From assembly GCA_947561585.1 (NCBI GenBank), contig CANNZV010000266.1, forward strand, positions 423,597 through 487,596: 64,000 nt of DNA. The letters are read 5' to 3'. The stretch comes from Caprella mutica. Taxonomy: Eukaryota; Arthropoda; Malacostraca; Amphipoda; Caprellidae. This document shows positions 1 through 12,923 of the stretch, piece by piece. Below the pieces are notes generated by a model. That model worked only from the letters and a program-made list of their open reading frames with translations, did no database searches and was not told where the DNA came from. The first letter of the stretch is position 1. Every line of letters starts with the position of its first letter. Made by a program: the position numbers and the translations under genes.

Positions 1-29
1 TATTTTAATTATGTATATTTTGTCTTAAT

Positions 30-74
30 TAATGATCGAAAATATGTAGCCATTCGATAACTCGGAATTTACAC
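30..74. mobile_element. Partial TA-flanked MITE, right end only
   Basis: This matches the right terminus of the MITE family that recurs through the window (best copies at 11310-11454, 22770-22915 and 61567-61696). The segment has the 'atgatcgaaaatatgtag' block followed by 'cgataactcggaattt'. The left half is absent or lies before the window starts. Confidence 0.6.
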
Positions 75-75
75 T

Positions 76-1852
76 ATGATGTGATGTAGAATGATTTGTA
101 GAAAATTATAATCATCTGTGATCGGTCTTTGATTGGTGATTATAATTGGTAAAATAATTTTTTTGGTAATAATAATTAAAAAATAATAAATAAAGAATAA
201 TAATATTCTTTCACTGTAATAAAGAATTAATATTACACATTCACATTCTCCTCCTCCCATTCTCCTCATCCGATTCCCCTCTCAATTTCCCTTCTTACCT
301 TTCTCCACCTCCTCCCATTTCCTCCTCCACATCCCTCCCGCCATCACCCCTTAGCCGTTAAGTCGAGAGTAATGCAGTCACGAATGTCAACTAAATAAAC
401 ACTAAACTGCCATTTAGATCCGAGCAACTAACTACCCAAAGAATTGTCCTGAATAGAGCGCTAGAAAGGGAAGAAATACTAAATTCTCACGACATTAGGC
501 ACTATAGAATGGAAGTGTGGCTCATAGAGATCATTATACTCAGAAATATGAAGAAAAATAATCACATAAATAGATCAATGATATTCAAATATAGGTACGT
601 AGAAAAAGGACACATATTTCGTCTTACAGTTGACGCATATAAAAAAGTATTTGATGCAATGACATATGGTAAAATGCGAGTAGTAATTACATCTGTGTGA
701 CTCACTTCATTGTATCCTTGTTTGAGAAATTTAACTAATACTATGTGTCTATACCGACCATTATCTGGGTGTTACATTAGACTATTATGTACACATTTTG
801 GTGAATAATTTATCTCACCACTCCTTTTAAAGTTCTAAGTACCATATTTCACAACCAATAAGTGCTACATATGAATGTTCATATGAATGTTCAGCATGTG
901 TCCTTTCAACTCATATAATGTGTCCATCAGCAACTGTTGACACGAAGCAGGAATATTTTTCCTCAGTATACGAGTCACGATTTGACTAATTCTCCGGCAA
1001 AAGAATTTAGAGACAAAACAAAGAATAAATTTCGGGCAGAGTGATAAAAGAAATTGAACTTTATAAATATTTAAATCAGGTGGTAGGTACCTACTTTTTC
1101 ACAATTTTAAGGATATTATGACTTTACAGTATTTCGAGAATTCAGTTTTTTCGAGTAAAGAGAGTGTTATTTTATGTTTCTGATGAATTGAATGAGATGA
1201 ACTACTCTCATTGAAGTTTCCGTTCTATTTTTCAACACCATTTGACAGTCTTTGTCAGCACTTTGCAGTGACATTTTACAAAGTAAATCCAAATGAATCG
1301 CAAAGGCTGTTTTAAGACTCAAAAGAAAACACCCAATGTTCCTTTAATGTCAGTAGATGAATGGAAATAAGTAGGTGGAAAGATTAAAAGATCTCACCTT
1401 ACAATAGAATTTCACAATAGTGACTTCAAAGACTTCCAAATACTTTCACTCATCAATTCCATTTCAGAAATAGATTGACTCCTCTGATAGTTCTTTAGTC
1501 CCGGGCACTCAAAGCGTCACCGCAAATGACTTTCTAAGTTGATTCTTCATCAAAATGAATTGTGTGCAAAGAGAAGGTGACGCGGATTGGAGTGAGAGGT
1601 GTTTCTATGATCATCTTTTAGGTGATATTGTTAGCTGTTGAGGGGATAAAAGAGATGTGGCATCTTCTTGCTAAGTATAAAGGGGCTGAATAAAAGAACA
1701 TTAAAACCGTTTGTACAGGAATCGTAACCCAGGGAGAATGTTATGTCATAGCAGATAAATGGCTACACACTATACCCAAGCATAACTGTCTTTCAGAGAT
1801 TGAATCATCCACTCTTTTTTTTAATTTGATTCGATGCATGGGTTACGGGTGA
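76..1852. other. AT-rich sequence without a recognised gene
   Basis: A pyrimidine-rich patch lies at about 240-350. Reading frames are short and carry no protein motif. No RNA gene or mobile element was recognised. Confidence 0.5.
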
Positions 1853-2106
1853 CCGGTCCTTTCGCCGAAAACACTTTCGCCGAAAACACATTCGCCGAAA
1901 ACACATTCGCCGAAAAAATACTTTTGCCGCACGACACCCCCGGTCAGGTTTGAGAGTGACAAAATGTTTACTTTACTGTTTTTTACTGTAAAATAAGTAA
2001 ACCTTATTTAGGTAAATAATTGTCATTTTTTCGGCAAAAGTATCGTGTTGCGAATGTGTTTTCAGCCAATGTGTTTTGGGTGAAAGTGTTTTCGGCGGAA
2101 AGACCT
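1853..2106. mobile_element. Foldback element with 'ttcgccgaaaacac' word-array arms
   Basis: The left arm (about 1855-1935) iterates 'ttcgccgaaaacac' four times and then runs into 'acttttgccgcacgac'. The right arm (about 2028-2106) is its reverse complement in the same order: 'tttcggcaaaagtatcgtg', then 'gtgttttcagcc', 'gtgttttgggtg' and 'gtgttttcggcgg'. The ends 'ggtcctttcgccg' and 'cggcggaaagacc' pair as terminal inverted repeats. The core of about 95 bp is AT-rich and non-coding. This is a non-autonomous element; superfamily unknown. No clear target duplication was found. Confidence 0.75.
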
Positions 2107-2599
2107 AGAATCAAAATAACGACCCTGAATGCAAACCTGAAATTTTCTTAGATTGGAACCAAGCTGACAGTTTCATCATCAGAAACCGTAATATTTATAG
2201 GATAAGATTACGACTGTTCTTATATAGATAATCGTTCTTTTCAGATACTTTAATGTCTCCTAAAGAGTTTATAAACAGAAATGAATTTGCAATTGGCCTA
2301 CTAGCAGTATGATTCACAATATCAGTTATTCCGTACAAGAGAGACGAATTGCACTTAAGTTGACTAACTATTTGGACCAATCCAGCTGTACATATAACAC
2401 AGCTCATTTGAATCGTGATAATCCCTAGCTGGAGTCACAGCTTAATTTGAAACTGAAATGTCATTAAAAGTGTTTTTGTTTTTGTTATGGTATCAGAAAA
2501 TAACAACAATTTCGAACATCATGATGTGATTTCCCTTATGGACTAACTAGAAAACCATCCCTTCAATCTAACTTTAATGTAATTTGGATTGTACTTCAT

Positions 2600-2810
2600 A
2601 CACAAAGTAACTATCGGGCAAATACATTAGGTAACTATCAAACAAATACACTAATAACTATCTAGCAAATACACTAAGTAGCTTCCTAGCAAATATACTA
2701 AGTAACTAGCAAATACCATTCTTGTGTTATGACTAACTAGCCAATAGATTAATTGTAACTACCTAGCAAATACACAAAGTATCTAGGATATACCATCCTA
2801 GTTTAATTAC
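2600..2810. repeat. Degenerate minisatellite, about 25-bp unit
   Basis: The unit is roughly 'taactatctagcaaatacactaag' in fragments, repeated about seven times with indels and substitutions. Only some units keep 'agcaaatacac'. This looks like an old, decayed array. Confidence 0.6.
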
Positions 2811-4205
2811 TATCTAGTTCACTCACATCATTAACCCGTTAGTGTCCAATGAGACAATTAGTCCCCTGAATATCAATGTTAACAACACAGTGAAGGTAAA
2901 TGGAAAGGTGCGAAAGGTTTCACCAGTTCTAATTGCAGAGACAGCTGTACTAATGGCTTTACAATGTTAACTGCTAATCGGCATATGAGCACTGGCTAGT
3001 TATCCTTAAACTTAACATTAAGTTACACTATCAGTCATTATTCCTATCGTACTCTGGTCTAAGAGTTTCATGGTCTGTTAGCTAATTTTTAAAATTCATC
3101 AAATCTTGCATTGGTAATATAATAATCCCAATTGTACAGTTAGTACCCAGTTATTCAGAAATTTCTGCATGTGAAGAGTACAATTAAGAACATCAACAAC
3201 AATCATACGGCGTTATAAGAGCTGTAATTAGTAACTGATAAGACCCATCTTCCTTCAAAGTTTAATCAGTAAAATAAGAAAATAATAAGTCATTCCATCT
3301 CATAAGAAAATTGTTTCAAATTAGCCATTTACTCCAATTTAAATGTAACTGTTATTGTAAGTTGGCAAAAATAATATAGTCATTAGTCATGTCTCTATCT
3401 TTGATTTATTTTTTATCTCTTTACTTCAGTTTCGTTTCCTCTTCATTATTCCATTTAACACTATTACAGGTAGAGTCTTCTAAAGTTAAAAAATATAAAG
3501 TTAACGCAATTTATGTATTGGCTACTTAGGTTAACTTAAATACAGCAAGTGAATCTATTATCCTCACGTGGTAAGCTTACCACGGAATTTTCCAATAAAA
3601 CCAACAGAAGTCAGTTTATAACCGGCAGTAGTGTGAGACATGTGGTCTAGGAAATAAGAGTCTTTCTCCTGATAGCCAGTTGTCTCTCTCGGTGTGTCTG
3701 TTTTTATCATCTGTGTATCTTAAAAGACACTGGAGTAGATTCACTTGTGAAATACTTGTGTTGGGAACAAATAACATTTTATTGACACATAGTGTTTAAG
3801 TGTTGTATTTTTTATCCTTACTTAGCGCTAAATACTTATTGAGTATAAAAGAGACAGAAAGCAATTAAACTATCATTACTAAGTGCTCAATAGTTAAAGA
3901 ACTGAGTAATAACGCCTTGTCTGTATGGCTTTCAGACTAGTGAACGAAATAACATAAAAAGTGAATGTTCGTAAGTATTATAAATTAACCTTTATCTTAA
4001 CTTACAATGAGTAAACTTACAATTACATTATAATTTAAATTACGACAGTTTTAGGTTCATGGAGTGTCTCCAACTTTTTATACAGATAGATCTGTACCTC
4101 TCATTATATCAATTGAAACAAAATAGAAATATTTAAAGTGTTTAGGGAGAGGAACTCAATTACCTCTGAAATGAGTCATGGAATTAATCACAAACATAAT
4201 TAACC
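2811..4205. other. AT-rich sequence without a recognised gene
   Basis: Nothing supported. A TATA-like 'gtataaaagagac' at about 3843 is not followed by any convincing exon, so no promoter is called. Confidence 0.5.
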
Positions 4206-4208
4206 TGA

Positions 4209-4592
4209 ATAATAATCATTGCCTTTTTAATGATTGCCTTTTAAATGATTGCCTTTCAATGATTGCCTTTTAATGATTGCCTTTTAAATGATTGCCTTTT
4301 AATGATTGCCTTTCAATGATTGCCTTTTAATGATTGCCTTTTTAATGATTGCCTTTTTAATGATTGCCTTTTAATGATTGCCTTTTAAATGATTGCCTTT
4401 CAATGATTGCCTTTTAATGATTGCCTTTTTAATGATTGCCTTTTTAATGATTGCCTTTTAATGATTGCCTTTTAAATGATTGCCTTTCAATGATTGCCTT
4501 TTAATGATTGCCTTTTTAATGATTGCCTTTTTAATGATTGCCTTTTTAATGATTGCCTTTTAATGATTGCCTTTTAATGATTGCCTTTCAAT
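4209..4592 (+). repeat. Minisatellite, 14-15 bp unit 'aatgattgccttttt'
   Basis: About 27 head-to-tail copies of 'aatgattgcctttt', varying mainly in the number of T residues and in T/C or A at the unit junction. A higher-order pattern is visible: blocks ending in 'tttcaatgattgcc' recur about every 100 bp, which suggests multi-unit amplification. Confidence 0.9.
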
Positions 4593-5835
4593 AACAGTCT
4601 CTCTAATGATGCCAAATCATCAAATGAAGTTTATTAATTTACTGTGTATTTAAATTGTCAATTATATTCATTTAAAATGTTATGATGACATTTATTGCTT
4701 AGCAACGACATTTGAACTGATAATTAACCTAAATTAAATTGTAACGACTATTTGTAATTCATTTATTTACGTGATTGTATTTACATGAAACTTGAACCAA
4801 TTGAATATTTCTGGAGAAAAAAACAGTTTAGATAAGAGAAATCTCTTTTAGATAAGAGAAATGTGATATTAATTGCATTTGTGAAACCAAAGAACGTAAC
4901 CATATTTTTGAACTCAATTTCTGATTTTAACGAAGTTAATTAATTTTAATTAATATGAACCAGAAAGTACTAATTGTACAGGAAAATAATAATCAACTAA
5001 GATCATCATTTTGAACGCTTGACAATTTCTTCATAATTGGAAACTTGATATCCTGCAGTTTATTCAACAGATACGTTATACATTGTAGGTAACTTTATAT
5101 TTATAATTCTATAGTAATAAACTTGTTATCTTTGACTCTTTTTGACAGAAAATAATTAATCAATAAAATAAAATCAAAATTTTATTTAAATCAGTCAGTC
5201 CGTATTTACAAATAGGCAAAGACTCAAAGTGAAACAACTTTAAGATGTCAAAGGAAAATGTTTCATAATATATTGAAAAAAAGGAAGGAGAACTTCCGTA
5301 AACTTCTGTGCCACCACCATACCTTTCTCTCTGGTTTCGCTTCACTTTTTTTAGCAAGTGAAGTTTCCAACTGTTCTATAAATGCGATGAAAAGGGAATG
5401 GTCCCCAGGTCAAGATATATAAATTTACTCTACTATAGAAGTTAAAGTTTTCTGGATTACTTTCTTAGAAGTAAAAGAAGAACAAAATCCTACAACAATC
5501 AAAAAGTTTATGGATGCTCAAGATGTCCAGAAGTTGTTATTGTTTTACAATGCCTTTAGGATATTGTATGGGGTATGAAACAAGGTAGAGACTGTCATCA
5601 ATGAGTTTGATGGTTCTCATCAACAGTTTGGGTTCACAGTTTCTAAAAAAAAATAAAGTACAAATTGATCAAAAGTAACTTTATATATATATCAGATTTC
5701 AAAATGAAAAGCCTTATTAACACTATTTTTTTGTTCAAACTTGTAACTCAAAATAGACTTAAAAATGAAAACAGCTTATAAACAGCATTATGCATGGATG
5801 TCTAGTTCGAGTCAATGAACTGTAATAATTTAATA
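4593..5835. other. AT-rich sequence without a recognised gene
   Basis: No coding signal, RNA gene or mobile element was recognised. A direct repeat 'tttagataagagaaat' occurs at about 4828 and 4848. Confidence 0.45.
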
Positions 5836-6150
5836 ACCAATAGCACCAAAGATATTATGCTACAACAAGATACATACACTACTCTCGACAATTTCTGTTT
5901 TAAAAAGCGACATCTGGATTTGAAAGCGGGAACTAGTGTTGTTCATCTCTTTGTTTTTATTTTATTTAGCTGTATCTATTCTACCGATGTAAAATAATCT
6001 TCATTTATGAATGAAATAAAAGTTAAAATAAATATAACAAATTTTGTTGTTCTCTAGTCCCGCTTTCAAACCCAAATGGCGCTTTTTAAAACAGAAATTG
6101 TCGAGAGTAGTGCATCTTGTAGTATAAAATCTTTGGTAGCACCTTTATAA
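5836..6150. mobile_element. Inverted-repeat MITE with about 100-bp arms
   Basis: The left arm (about 5836-5935) and right arm (about 6050-6150) are reverse complements over nearly their whole length. They share 'ctactctcgacaatttctg', 'ttttaaaaagcg' and 'tttgaaagcgggaact'. The loop of about 115 bp is AT-rich. A single arm of the same family is at 24157-24262. The reading frame in the left arm has no recognisable product. Confidence 0.75.
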
Positions 6151-6597
6151 CCCAACTAAATTAAACATATTTAATTTTAATTTTTTCAATTTGAATACAT
6201 ATATTTGTATACGTTATATCTGTTGAACATTTTAGATTGCAATTCAGTAACTACCCAGATATAAAATTACCATGTGCGGATACTTGGCCGAAAGACAATT
6301 GGCCGAAAGTAGATTTGGCGTATTTTTTTTAGCCGAATGGACATTTTGCCGCAAGACTTTTATATATTGTAAATCCATATTATAAACTGCAGCCACCGTT
6401 TAGTTTAATTACAATTTTTATTTCCTTGGTTATTCTATAAAAAGGAAATTAAATTTCAATATGTACATAATGTGTATCCATATTACGAACTACAACCTTT
6501 TGTTAATTCAATAAATGTTTTCTTTTATTTCACCGAATTTAAAGTAATTATATAAAAAAAGAAAAATAATTTTAATGCGTATATAATGTGTATCCTT

Positions 6598-6905
6598 AGT
6601 ACCTTCGCAATCTTGCGGAAGGTTATATTTTCATCGGATTTTTTTTTTAAATTTTTTTATCCTCTTGTTATTCGCTTAACTGAAAAAGTATCTAACTATA
6701 TTGCATGAAACTTGGTGGAACGATTGGTCAATATACAGGAACCATTTTGATAGATTTTGGGAGTGATCCTGTCAAATCAAGGTCATTTATAACCAAAAAA
6801 GTATTGTACCATATTGCAAGAAAGTTTCCTTAATTTTGGGAGAGAACGGGTCAAAGTGGAGGCGAAGGTATGCGCTCTACCGAGTGCAAATAATCTAGTT
6901 CCGAA
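6598..6905 (-). repeat. Dispersed repeat R, copy 1
   Basis: Reverse-complement copy of the repeat best seen at 30075-30655. It contains 'attgcatgaaacttggtgg', 'cgattggtcaatatacagg', 'gattttgggagtgatc' and ends 'ggcgaaggtatgcgctcta'. The 'accttcgc...gcgaaggt' sequences at its two ends are complementary. Non-coding; class not assigned. Confidence 0.7.
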
Positions 6906-7061
6906 CTGCGATCACATATTGCTCAACAATTTGAATTCTTTCAAAATCATGGATTTCATCGCAAATACAAGCGGTGGAAAATTTTTTCTTCATACTTATG
7001 AACCATCGATTTTGGTGAAAATAATCATACATATATCTTTTTATTTCTGAAAAAGAGTCTT

Positions 7062-7800
7062 AAGGTAGTGGGCTTTCATGTCCCAAATTTTTTTGAGGGC
7101 ACGACCATTAGAAGCACCCCCAGGAGGGTCCAAAAAGGGGGACAGGGCGAGGGTCAAAATTCATGATTTTAAAACTTTTTTATTTTTGACCGATCGTTCT
7201 ATAGTATATATACAACTTCGCTAAAGAAACACATTTTATTCGGGTAACTTTTTCGATTTTGGCATTAGTTTTCGATAAAATGTAGTTTTTCAATTTAAAT
7301 TATTTTTTACAAATTTCAAGTCAATGAGTTTTCAAGCTACAAGAAAACCAAATACAGTTTTAGAATCCTTGAAACATTCCTAACAAATTTCTAGAGGGCT
7401 TTTTCTAATTTTTACTTATCGCCGTTCAAATTCAAAAATTTTGGATTTTTTTGAAAATTTTAGTTAGTCATCAAAAAATGCTAATAAAAAAAAAAACAGG
7501 CAGGAAAAATGAAACAGCTCCCTTTTTTATTTTTTCGAAATGCTCCAAGGATTCCAAAACTGTCTTCGTTTTTATTCTAGCATATACACTCATATACTTC
7601 TCGTCTCTTGAAATTTCTAATTTTTTCTTTAAAATTGAAAAACTAATTTTTTTTCGAAAACTAAAGCCAAAAGTTAAAAAGTTACATGAATAAATGTTTT
7701 TTTTTTGCGTTGCGAAGTTAGATATCCCATACAAATATCAAAATGATGGGTCCAAAAATAAAAAAGTTTTTCAAAAATGGGTTGACGCCCTTAAAGTTAT
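7062..7800. mobile_element. Large imperfect inverted-repeat element
   Basis: The left half (about 7100-7430) folds on the right half (about 7510-7790). Paired blocks include 'acttttttatttttgaccg' with its complement near 7750, 'gttttagaatccttgaaac' with 'aaggattccaaaactg', and 'tttttcaattt' with 'aaattgaaaaac'. Open frames appear on both strands at 7451-7734 only because the sequence is self-complementary. Likely a non-autonomous DNA element inserted in the surrounding foldback. Confidence 0.6.
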
Positions 7801-8034
7801 TAATTTTATTATATTAAATAATATTACTGTCCCATTTTCTTCAAAATAATGATATTTCGGCCAAATGTTCTTTCGGTCAAATATCTTTCGGCCAAGTGTC
7901 ATTCGGCCAAGTGTCCATCAACCAAAATTTACAGTGATATATACAATAAAGATAATCAAGTGTATCCTCTCTGGATCTTCAGAGGAAACTCCGTATACAT
8001 CCTCGATGGAAAACGAATAAAAAAAATTCCCTAA

Positions 8035-9999
8035 AGCAAACCAAAATCTGGGGTATTTAATAAGCATTGTATATTATCACAAAATTCATACTATAATATT
8101 CATCATCAGAATGCAGCTGGAGGTGTGACTCCACTTTTAGAAATTATAGCTATGAAAAATGTCATCTAATTACTTTCTTCACGCAGACTTTATTTTACGA
8201 ACAATAATCTGTTAAATATAATAATAACTTGCGACTCAACTCAAAAGTTCGAGAGAGATTAGCAACGCCACCTGAAGACGCTTCAAAACCTGCTTATACA
8301 TATCAAAGAATACAGAATAATTTCAATTTTAAGGAACTATTCGATAAAAAGAAACAAGTCTGAAACTTAAGTTTATATAAGGAAAGAGCTATCTAACGGT
8401 TTCACAATTTTGATCATACAAAATTTTTATTATTATTATTCAAACTTTATTACTAGTACCAAATTTTATTACATTTTTTTATTATATAATCGAAAATGTG
8501 AAAACTACCCTAACTCATAATTCATTCTGAACCTATTTTTTCATTTAAAACTAAATATATATTATTCAAAAGAAATACAAGTATGATAAAAAAGGCAGTC
8601 TTCATTCGTATTTTAATTCAAAACTCACAAATGTTAGAGAAGCTTTCAGAGATAATAATCTAAGTAACTCATGGATTACATTAAGTAACCTAAAGTTATC
8701 CATGAGTAGCACACAATTTACCCATAAAAAAACATGCATGAACTGTAATCAGAGAAAAGTAAAAAGAGCAAAGCAAACATATTAGATAATATCTCATTGT
8801 AACAATCCTCCTCTGCTCAAAATATCAACTAAGTGTTTCGTGAGAGCAATAAATTTGTTCCTGATAACCAAATTAAATAGAGTTTAATCCTCTTAACCTT
8901 AGCATTGATGTTCTGGTTACATTTTGCGACGAATATAGTTTCGGGATATGGGATATACATTTCCATTAAAACGAAATAATTTAGGAGATTACTAAATGTT
9001 AAAATAAACAAATTATGAAACATATAAATTATGAAATGAATAAATAATTTTATAAATAAATATTGTTGATAAATATTTTAAATGCCTATCATGTTTTATT
9101 TTATCTTAAAGTTAAGCAAAGATATTTCAATGAAAAGTCTTTGAAATTTACAAATTCAGCAGTAATGAATCATGAAATTATACTTCGTAAGTGGATCATA
9201 TTTATATTAAGTAATCTAATTATGTTTGTAAAAAAAAAACGAATATTAAACTTATAATCGCTCAACTTGTTAAAGAAATTTGTGTCATAAACTATTCAAA
9301 ACAAACAAAAATATAAAAGAGTTAATATTCTAATACGTTTTTCCATCACTGACATTAGCTGATTAATAAATTCCTGAGATTTACAAATTGGCTCCATTTA
9401 TGACTAATTAATTTAGTGGATGTGCAGATCTTCAATCGTTTCTAAAATGTTATTCGTAAAGCCAATTATGAGGAGGCACTTGAAAACAGATGAAATGGCC
9501 TGGAGAATAATTTCAATGCAAAGAGTCTATAATAGAGTGTATAACAGATAATATCAGATGCAATAAATGTATGGCCAACTAAAGAGAGTAAGGAACTGCT
9601 TTTTGTAATCTGAGTTTTTATTCATTAACAAATTCAACTCAATTAATATTGGTTTTAGTACATTGAAGAATAAAGTTTTTTTATAATTATTATTATACAA
9701 ACATAAAATGGTTTCAAAAACTATTCAAGGTCTTTTTAGATTCAGCTGAATATTTTCATAGATTGGTCGGAATAAAGCTGTTTAAAAAAATTCTTGTTTA
9801 GTTCAAATCAAACTATTTAGTAGAGGTTCAATCAACATATATTGTTATTATTGTAGGTGTTTAAAAGCTGCCCTATCCACAATGAAGTAATTTCAAGAGA
9901 CATGAAGAGAAGAAGGCCTCCTAAAAGAGGGGACTGTGAAAGTACACTCCATGCACTAGGATGACTGACTACTCTGCTACAACAGGTAACCGTATCGAC
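8035..9999. other. AT-rich sequence without a recognised gene
   Basis: Short frames at 8829-9023 (-) and 9063-9257 (+) show no motif, splice context or codon bias. Nothing else supported. Confidence 0.5.
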
Positions 10000-10004
10000 T
10001 CAGT

Positions 10005-10345
10005 ACATGGATGACCAGAATGAACACCCATGGATAAGAGACCTACACCGACAGTCTGCTTTCCCTTGGATAATAGACCTACACAGTCAGTCTGCTTATC
10101 CATGGATGGATAAGAGACCTACACAGTCAGTCAGTCTGCTTACCCATGGATAAGAGACCTACACCGACAGTCTGCTTTCCCTTGGATAAGAGACCTACAC
10201 AGTCAGTCTGCTTATCCATGGATGGATAAGAGACCTACACAGTCAGTCAGTCTGCTTACCCATGGATAAGAGACCTACACAGTCAGTCTGCTTATCCATG
10301 GATAAGAGACCTACACAGTCAGTCTGCTTACTCATGGGTATAGCA
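10005..10345 (+). repeat. Minisatellite, about 36-44 bp unit
   Basis: About eight copies of a unit containing 'ggataagagacctacac', 'agtcagtctgctta' and 'cccatggata'. Length varies because 'agtcagtcagtc' and 'catggatggata' are internally duplicated in some copies. A longer block of about 120 bp is itself repeated. Confidence 0.85.
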
Positions 10346-11308
10346 AGGCAGAAGAGGTTGAAGAAAGATAGAATTTGTACTGAAGAAAGCTTAAGAAAAA
10401 GGGTGACAAACTAATCAAAAACCTAAATGCTACAATAATAAAGAAAGACCTATCTAGAGATAGTAGCCTCAGGACAAGGAAGGATGACCGGCGATAATAA
10501 TTTTAACCCCTAGTCTGCTAATCAGTGAATCAATGAACATATACAGAGCGATTAACAACACTTCCGTGGAATTCTCCCTACTAACAGTTTTGTGGAAACT
10601 GGGTTCTGTATGCTTTCATTGAATTCTGCCATGATTTTAGGAGCCGAGATCATGCGATTTTCTCTTAAAATTTGATTTAGAATACGACTGATTCTCTCAG
10701 ATAATTTCGACAAGCCTGCGCTTTGCGTGCAAGGTTATAGACAATATCTTACAATTTCATAACGTTTATAATGTATATTTCTGTTAAGGTTTCCAATAGT
10801 TTGTTATTATGGTGGAATAAAATGATTGAATAAAATCTTTAGATAGGAATTAACTCTTTTCTGTTGGTTTCCAAGCATTGCTCCAAAACAGAACTATTCA
10901 AATTTGGTGCCTGTGGACTAAATCCTAGGGATTTTCTCTTCTCTTTTCAATTCGAAGGAAGGAGTTTTCATCAGTTAAAAATGATGCAGGGAGTGAACTC
11001 TCTCTCTTGATGATGGTGTCGTTATATTAACTGATAATTGAAGAGAGGTTTTAATTACATGTAGAATGATTACTTATTTACTGAAAATCAATATATGGTT
11101 AACAAATGAATGGATAACTTAAATGTTATTTTAATAGTTTAATTAATACTAATTAGTTGTCTTTCAAATCGAATGTTGTTACGTTATAAAGATTAGGTAC
11201 ATTTTTAAATAGCAATTCTATTCTTTTCACTTATCAGATCATTGTCAATATTTTACTTCTTTTTGTGAAAATAAAAGGAAGTAATGTTTAACAACGATGA
11301 GAATATAT
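10346..11308. other. No recognised gene
   Basis: Slightly less AT-rich than its surroundings but without a frame, splice pair or element I can name. Confidence 0.4.
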
Positions 11309-11309
11309 A

Positions 11310-11454
11310 GGGTGAATACCAAGTTAACGGACAGCTCCACATTATCGATCAAATATGAAATTTTTTATAAATAAAATAACGAGTCAAATTGTTACATTAT
11401 ATAATTTTTACATTATCGAAAATGTGGAACTGTCCGATAACTGGAAGCTTACCC
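11310..11454. mobile_element. TA-flanked MITE, complete copy
   Basis: The left end 'gggtgaataccaagttaacg' continues into 'gacagctccacattatcgatc'-type sequence. The right end is 'gaaaatgtggaactgtccg' then 'ggaagcttaccc'. TA dinucleotides flank both ends. The AT-rich centre has no coding capacity. TA target duplication plus inverted ends are the hallmark of Tc1/mariner-type non-autonomous elements. Confidence 0.8.
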
Positions 11455-11455
11455 T

Positions 11456-12787
11456 AACTGAGAATATCTCTATTCTGAATGTGTATAATATTTCCCTGGT
11501 GCCATTCAGATGTTTTTTCTTCCTTCCACCTGACTATTCTCCTCCACATGCATTGTCACTGCAAGCAGAGGATGAATAATGCAGTGGAAAGAGATAAAAA
11601 GAGAGAAGAGTCCCTTTGATGATATATTGCGGGGAAATCAATGAAATGTGTTAGGCTGGAATTAGGGTAAAGTAGGAATTAATTTATCATTTATTTAACA
11701 TATTGAAAATGATATTTATAATAATAATTATATAATTTTTATTTAAATTGGTATCCATGATATCTGCAAGTATCATGGACCTGATAATACACCTGATATT
11801 TAGAATTCTACAAATACAATTAAAGTAATACAATTTGGCAGGATTATGTGTTAATAAAAAATGGGATATGAAAAAAGAATTGAATAATATTTAATTTTTA
11901 ACAGTGAAAATTATTATTTTGACTTCAAATATTTGCTATATTCCAATAATTGCTTTTAATAATTCATTTCATATTTATAATATTGGTACAATATATATGA
12001 TATACGATCATCCAATATGTAATATTAATTATTAATAATTTTCTCTCTTATGAATTAAATATGTTGAAATTTAGCACAAGTCTATAACTCGTGCCAAAGA
12101 CTGAATGCAAATGCATGTCTTTTTAAACTGAGCAATTAATTATGCAAACCATTTTTCATTTCAGTGAAAAAAAAGTTTTGGGTATGTAATTATGTGCAAA
12201 AATCATTTGAAATATCAAGGAACAAGACATTAGATATTTCATTTCTATTGTTCCACCAGAGACCCGCTAGACGCTTAAAGGTTGAAAATATTATACAAAG
12301 AGTAACTGAAATATTATTAGTGAAAACCGTAGACTGAAATATAAATCTAAACATTTCTCATAGTGACTTAATAATTTCATTATCCAATAAATAATAATGG
12401 TAACGATAACATAAAGAATAACAACAGGCTTTAGCTTATATATTGAAAACATAAATTGAATAATTTATATCATCTTCTTTGGGTGCTATATAAATTCCAC
12501 ACTTAAAATGCAAATACTAATCACCAAATTATATCATTTACATAGTGAAAATACGTACACTACATTATTTATAGTATTTATTAATTAATTAAAATACATA
12601 AAAGGTATCACATAAATGTATTTACTACTTATGCTAAACCAACACTACAGACTGTTATTCATCAGGTCTAATTTACTAGTTCATACCCTCAGATGAAATT
12701 AATAATGGTACACAAATTGGAACTCTCCACCGTCTGTAGCTGATAAATCTGCTCTACTCAATAACTGGTTCCTATTGGGAATATCTC
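11456..12787. other. AT-rich sequence with a decayed MITE centre
   Basis: The palindrome 'tatccatgatatctgcaag' then 'tatcatggac' near 11751-11782 resembles the central palindrome of the longer MITE copies at 53295-53511 and 21961-22165, so a decayed copy probably lies here. Nothing else supported. Confidence 0.4.
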
Positions 12788-12812
12788 GAGAGAGAGAGAG
12801 AGATAGAGTTAG
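12788..12812. repeat. GA microsatellite
   Basis: Short (GA)n tract with one interruption. Confidence 0.8.
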
Positions 12813-12923
12813 AGAGATTTTCCCTCTGGAATCTAATGCAAAGCTTGTAAGTCGGTGTGAATTACTCGTAAATATAACCAATGATTAGGAAATATTAACT
12901 TGTAAACTATGATATATAAATCA

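Larger units (their letters stand above)
6272..7922. mobile_element. Composite foldback with 'ttggccgaaagac' word-array arms
   Basis: The left arm (6272-6362) iterates 'ttggccgaaag' with variants. The right arm (7850-7922) carries the reverse complement 'ctttcggccaagtgtc' words. The outer ends match ('gatacttggccgaaag' against 'cggccaagtgtcc'). The 1.5-kb interior is filled by a dispersed repeat (6598-6905) and a separate inverted-repeat element (7062-7800), so the original core appears to be invaded. No transposase was found. Confidence 0.6.

Noticed and set aside
3842..3860. TATA-box-like 'gtataaaagag' (others near 1676 and 53590)
   Set aside because: No initiator, exon or conserved frame downstream, and such strings are frequent in AT-rich DNA.
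7451..7734. Overlapping frames on both strands
   Set aside because: Caused by a self-complementary A/T-rich element. No motif in either.
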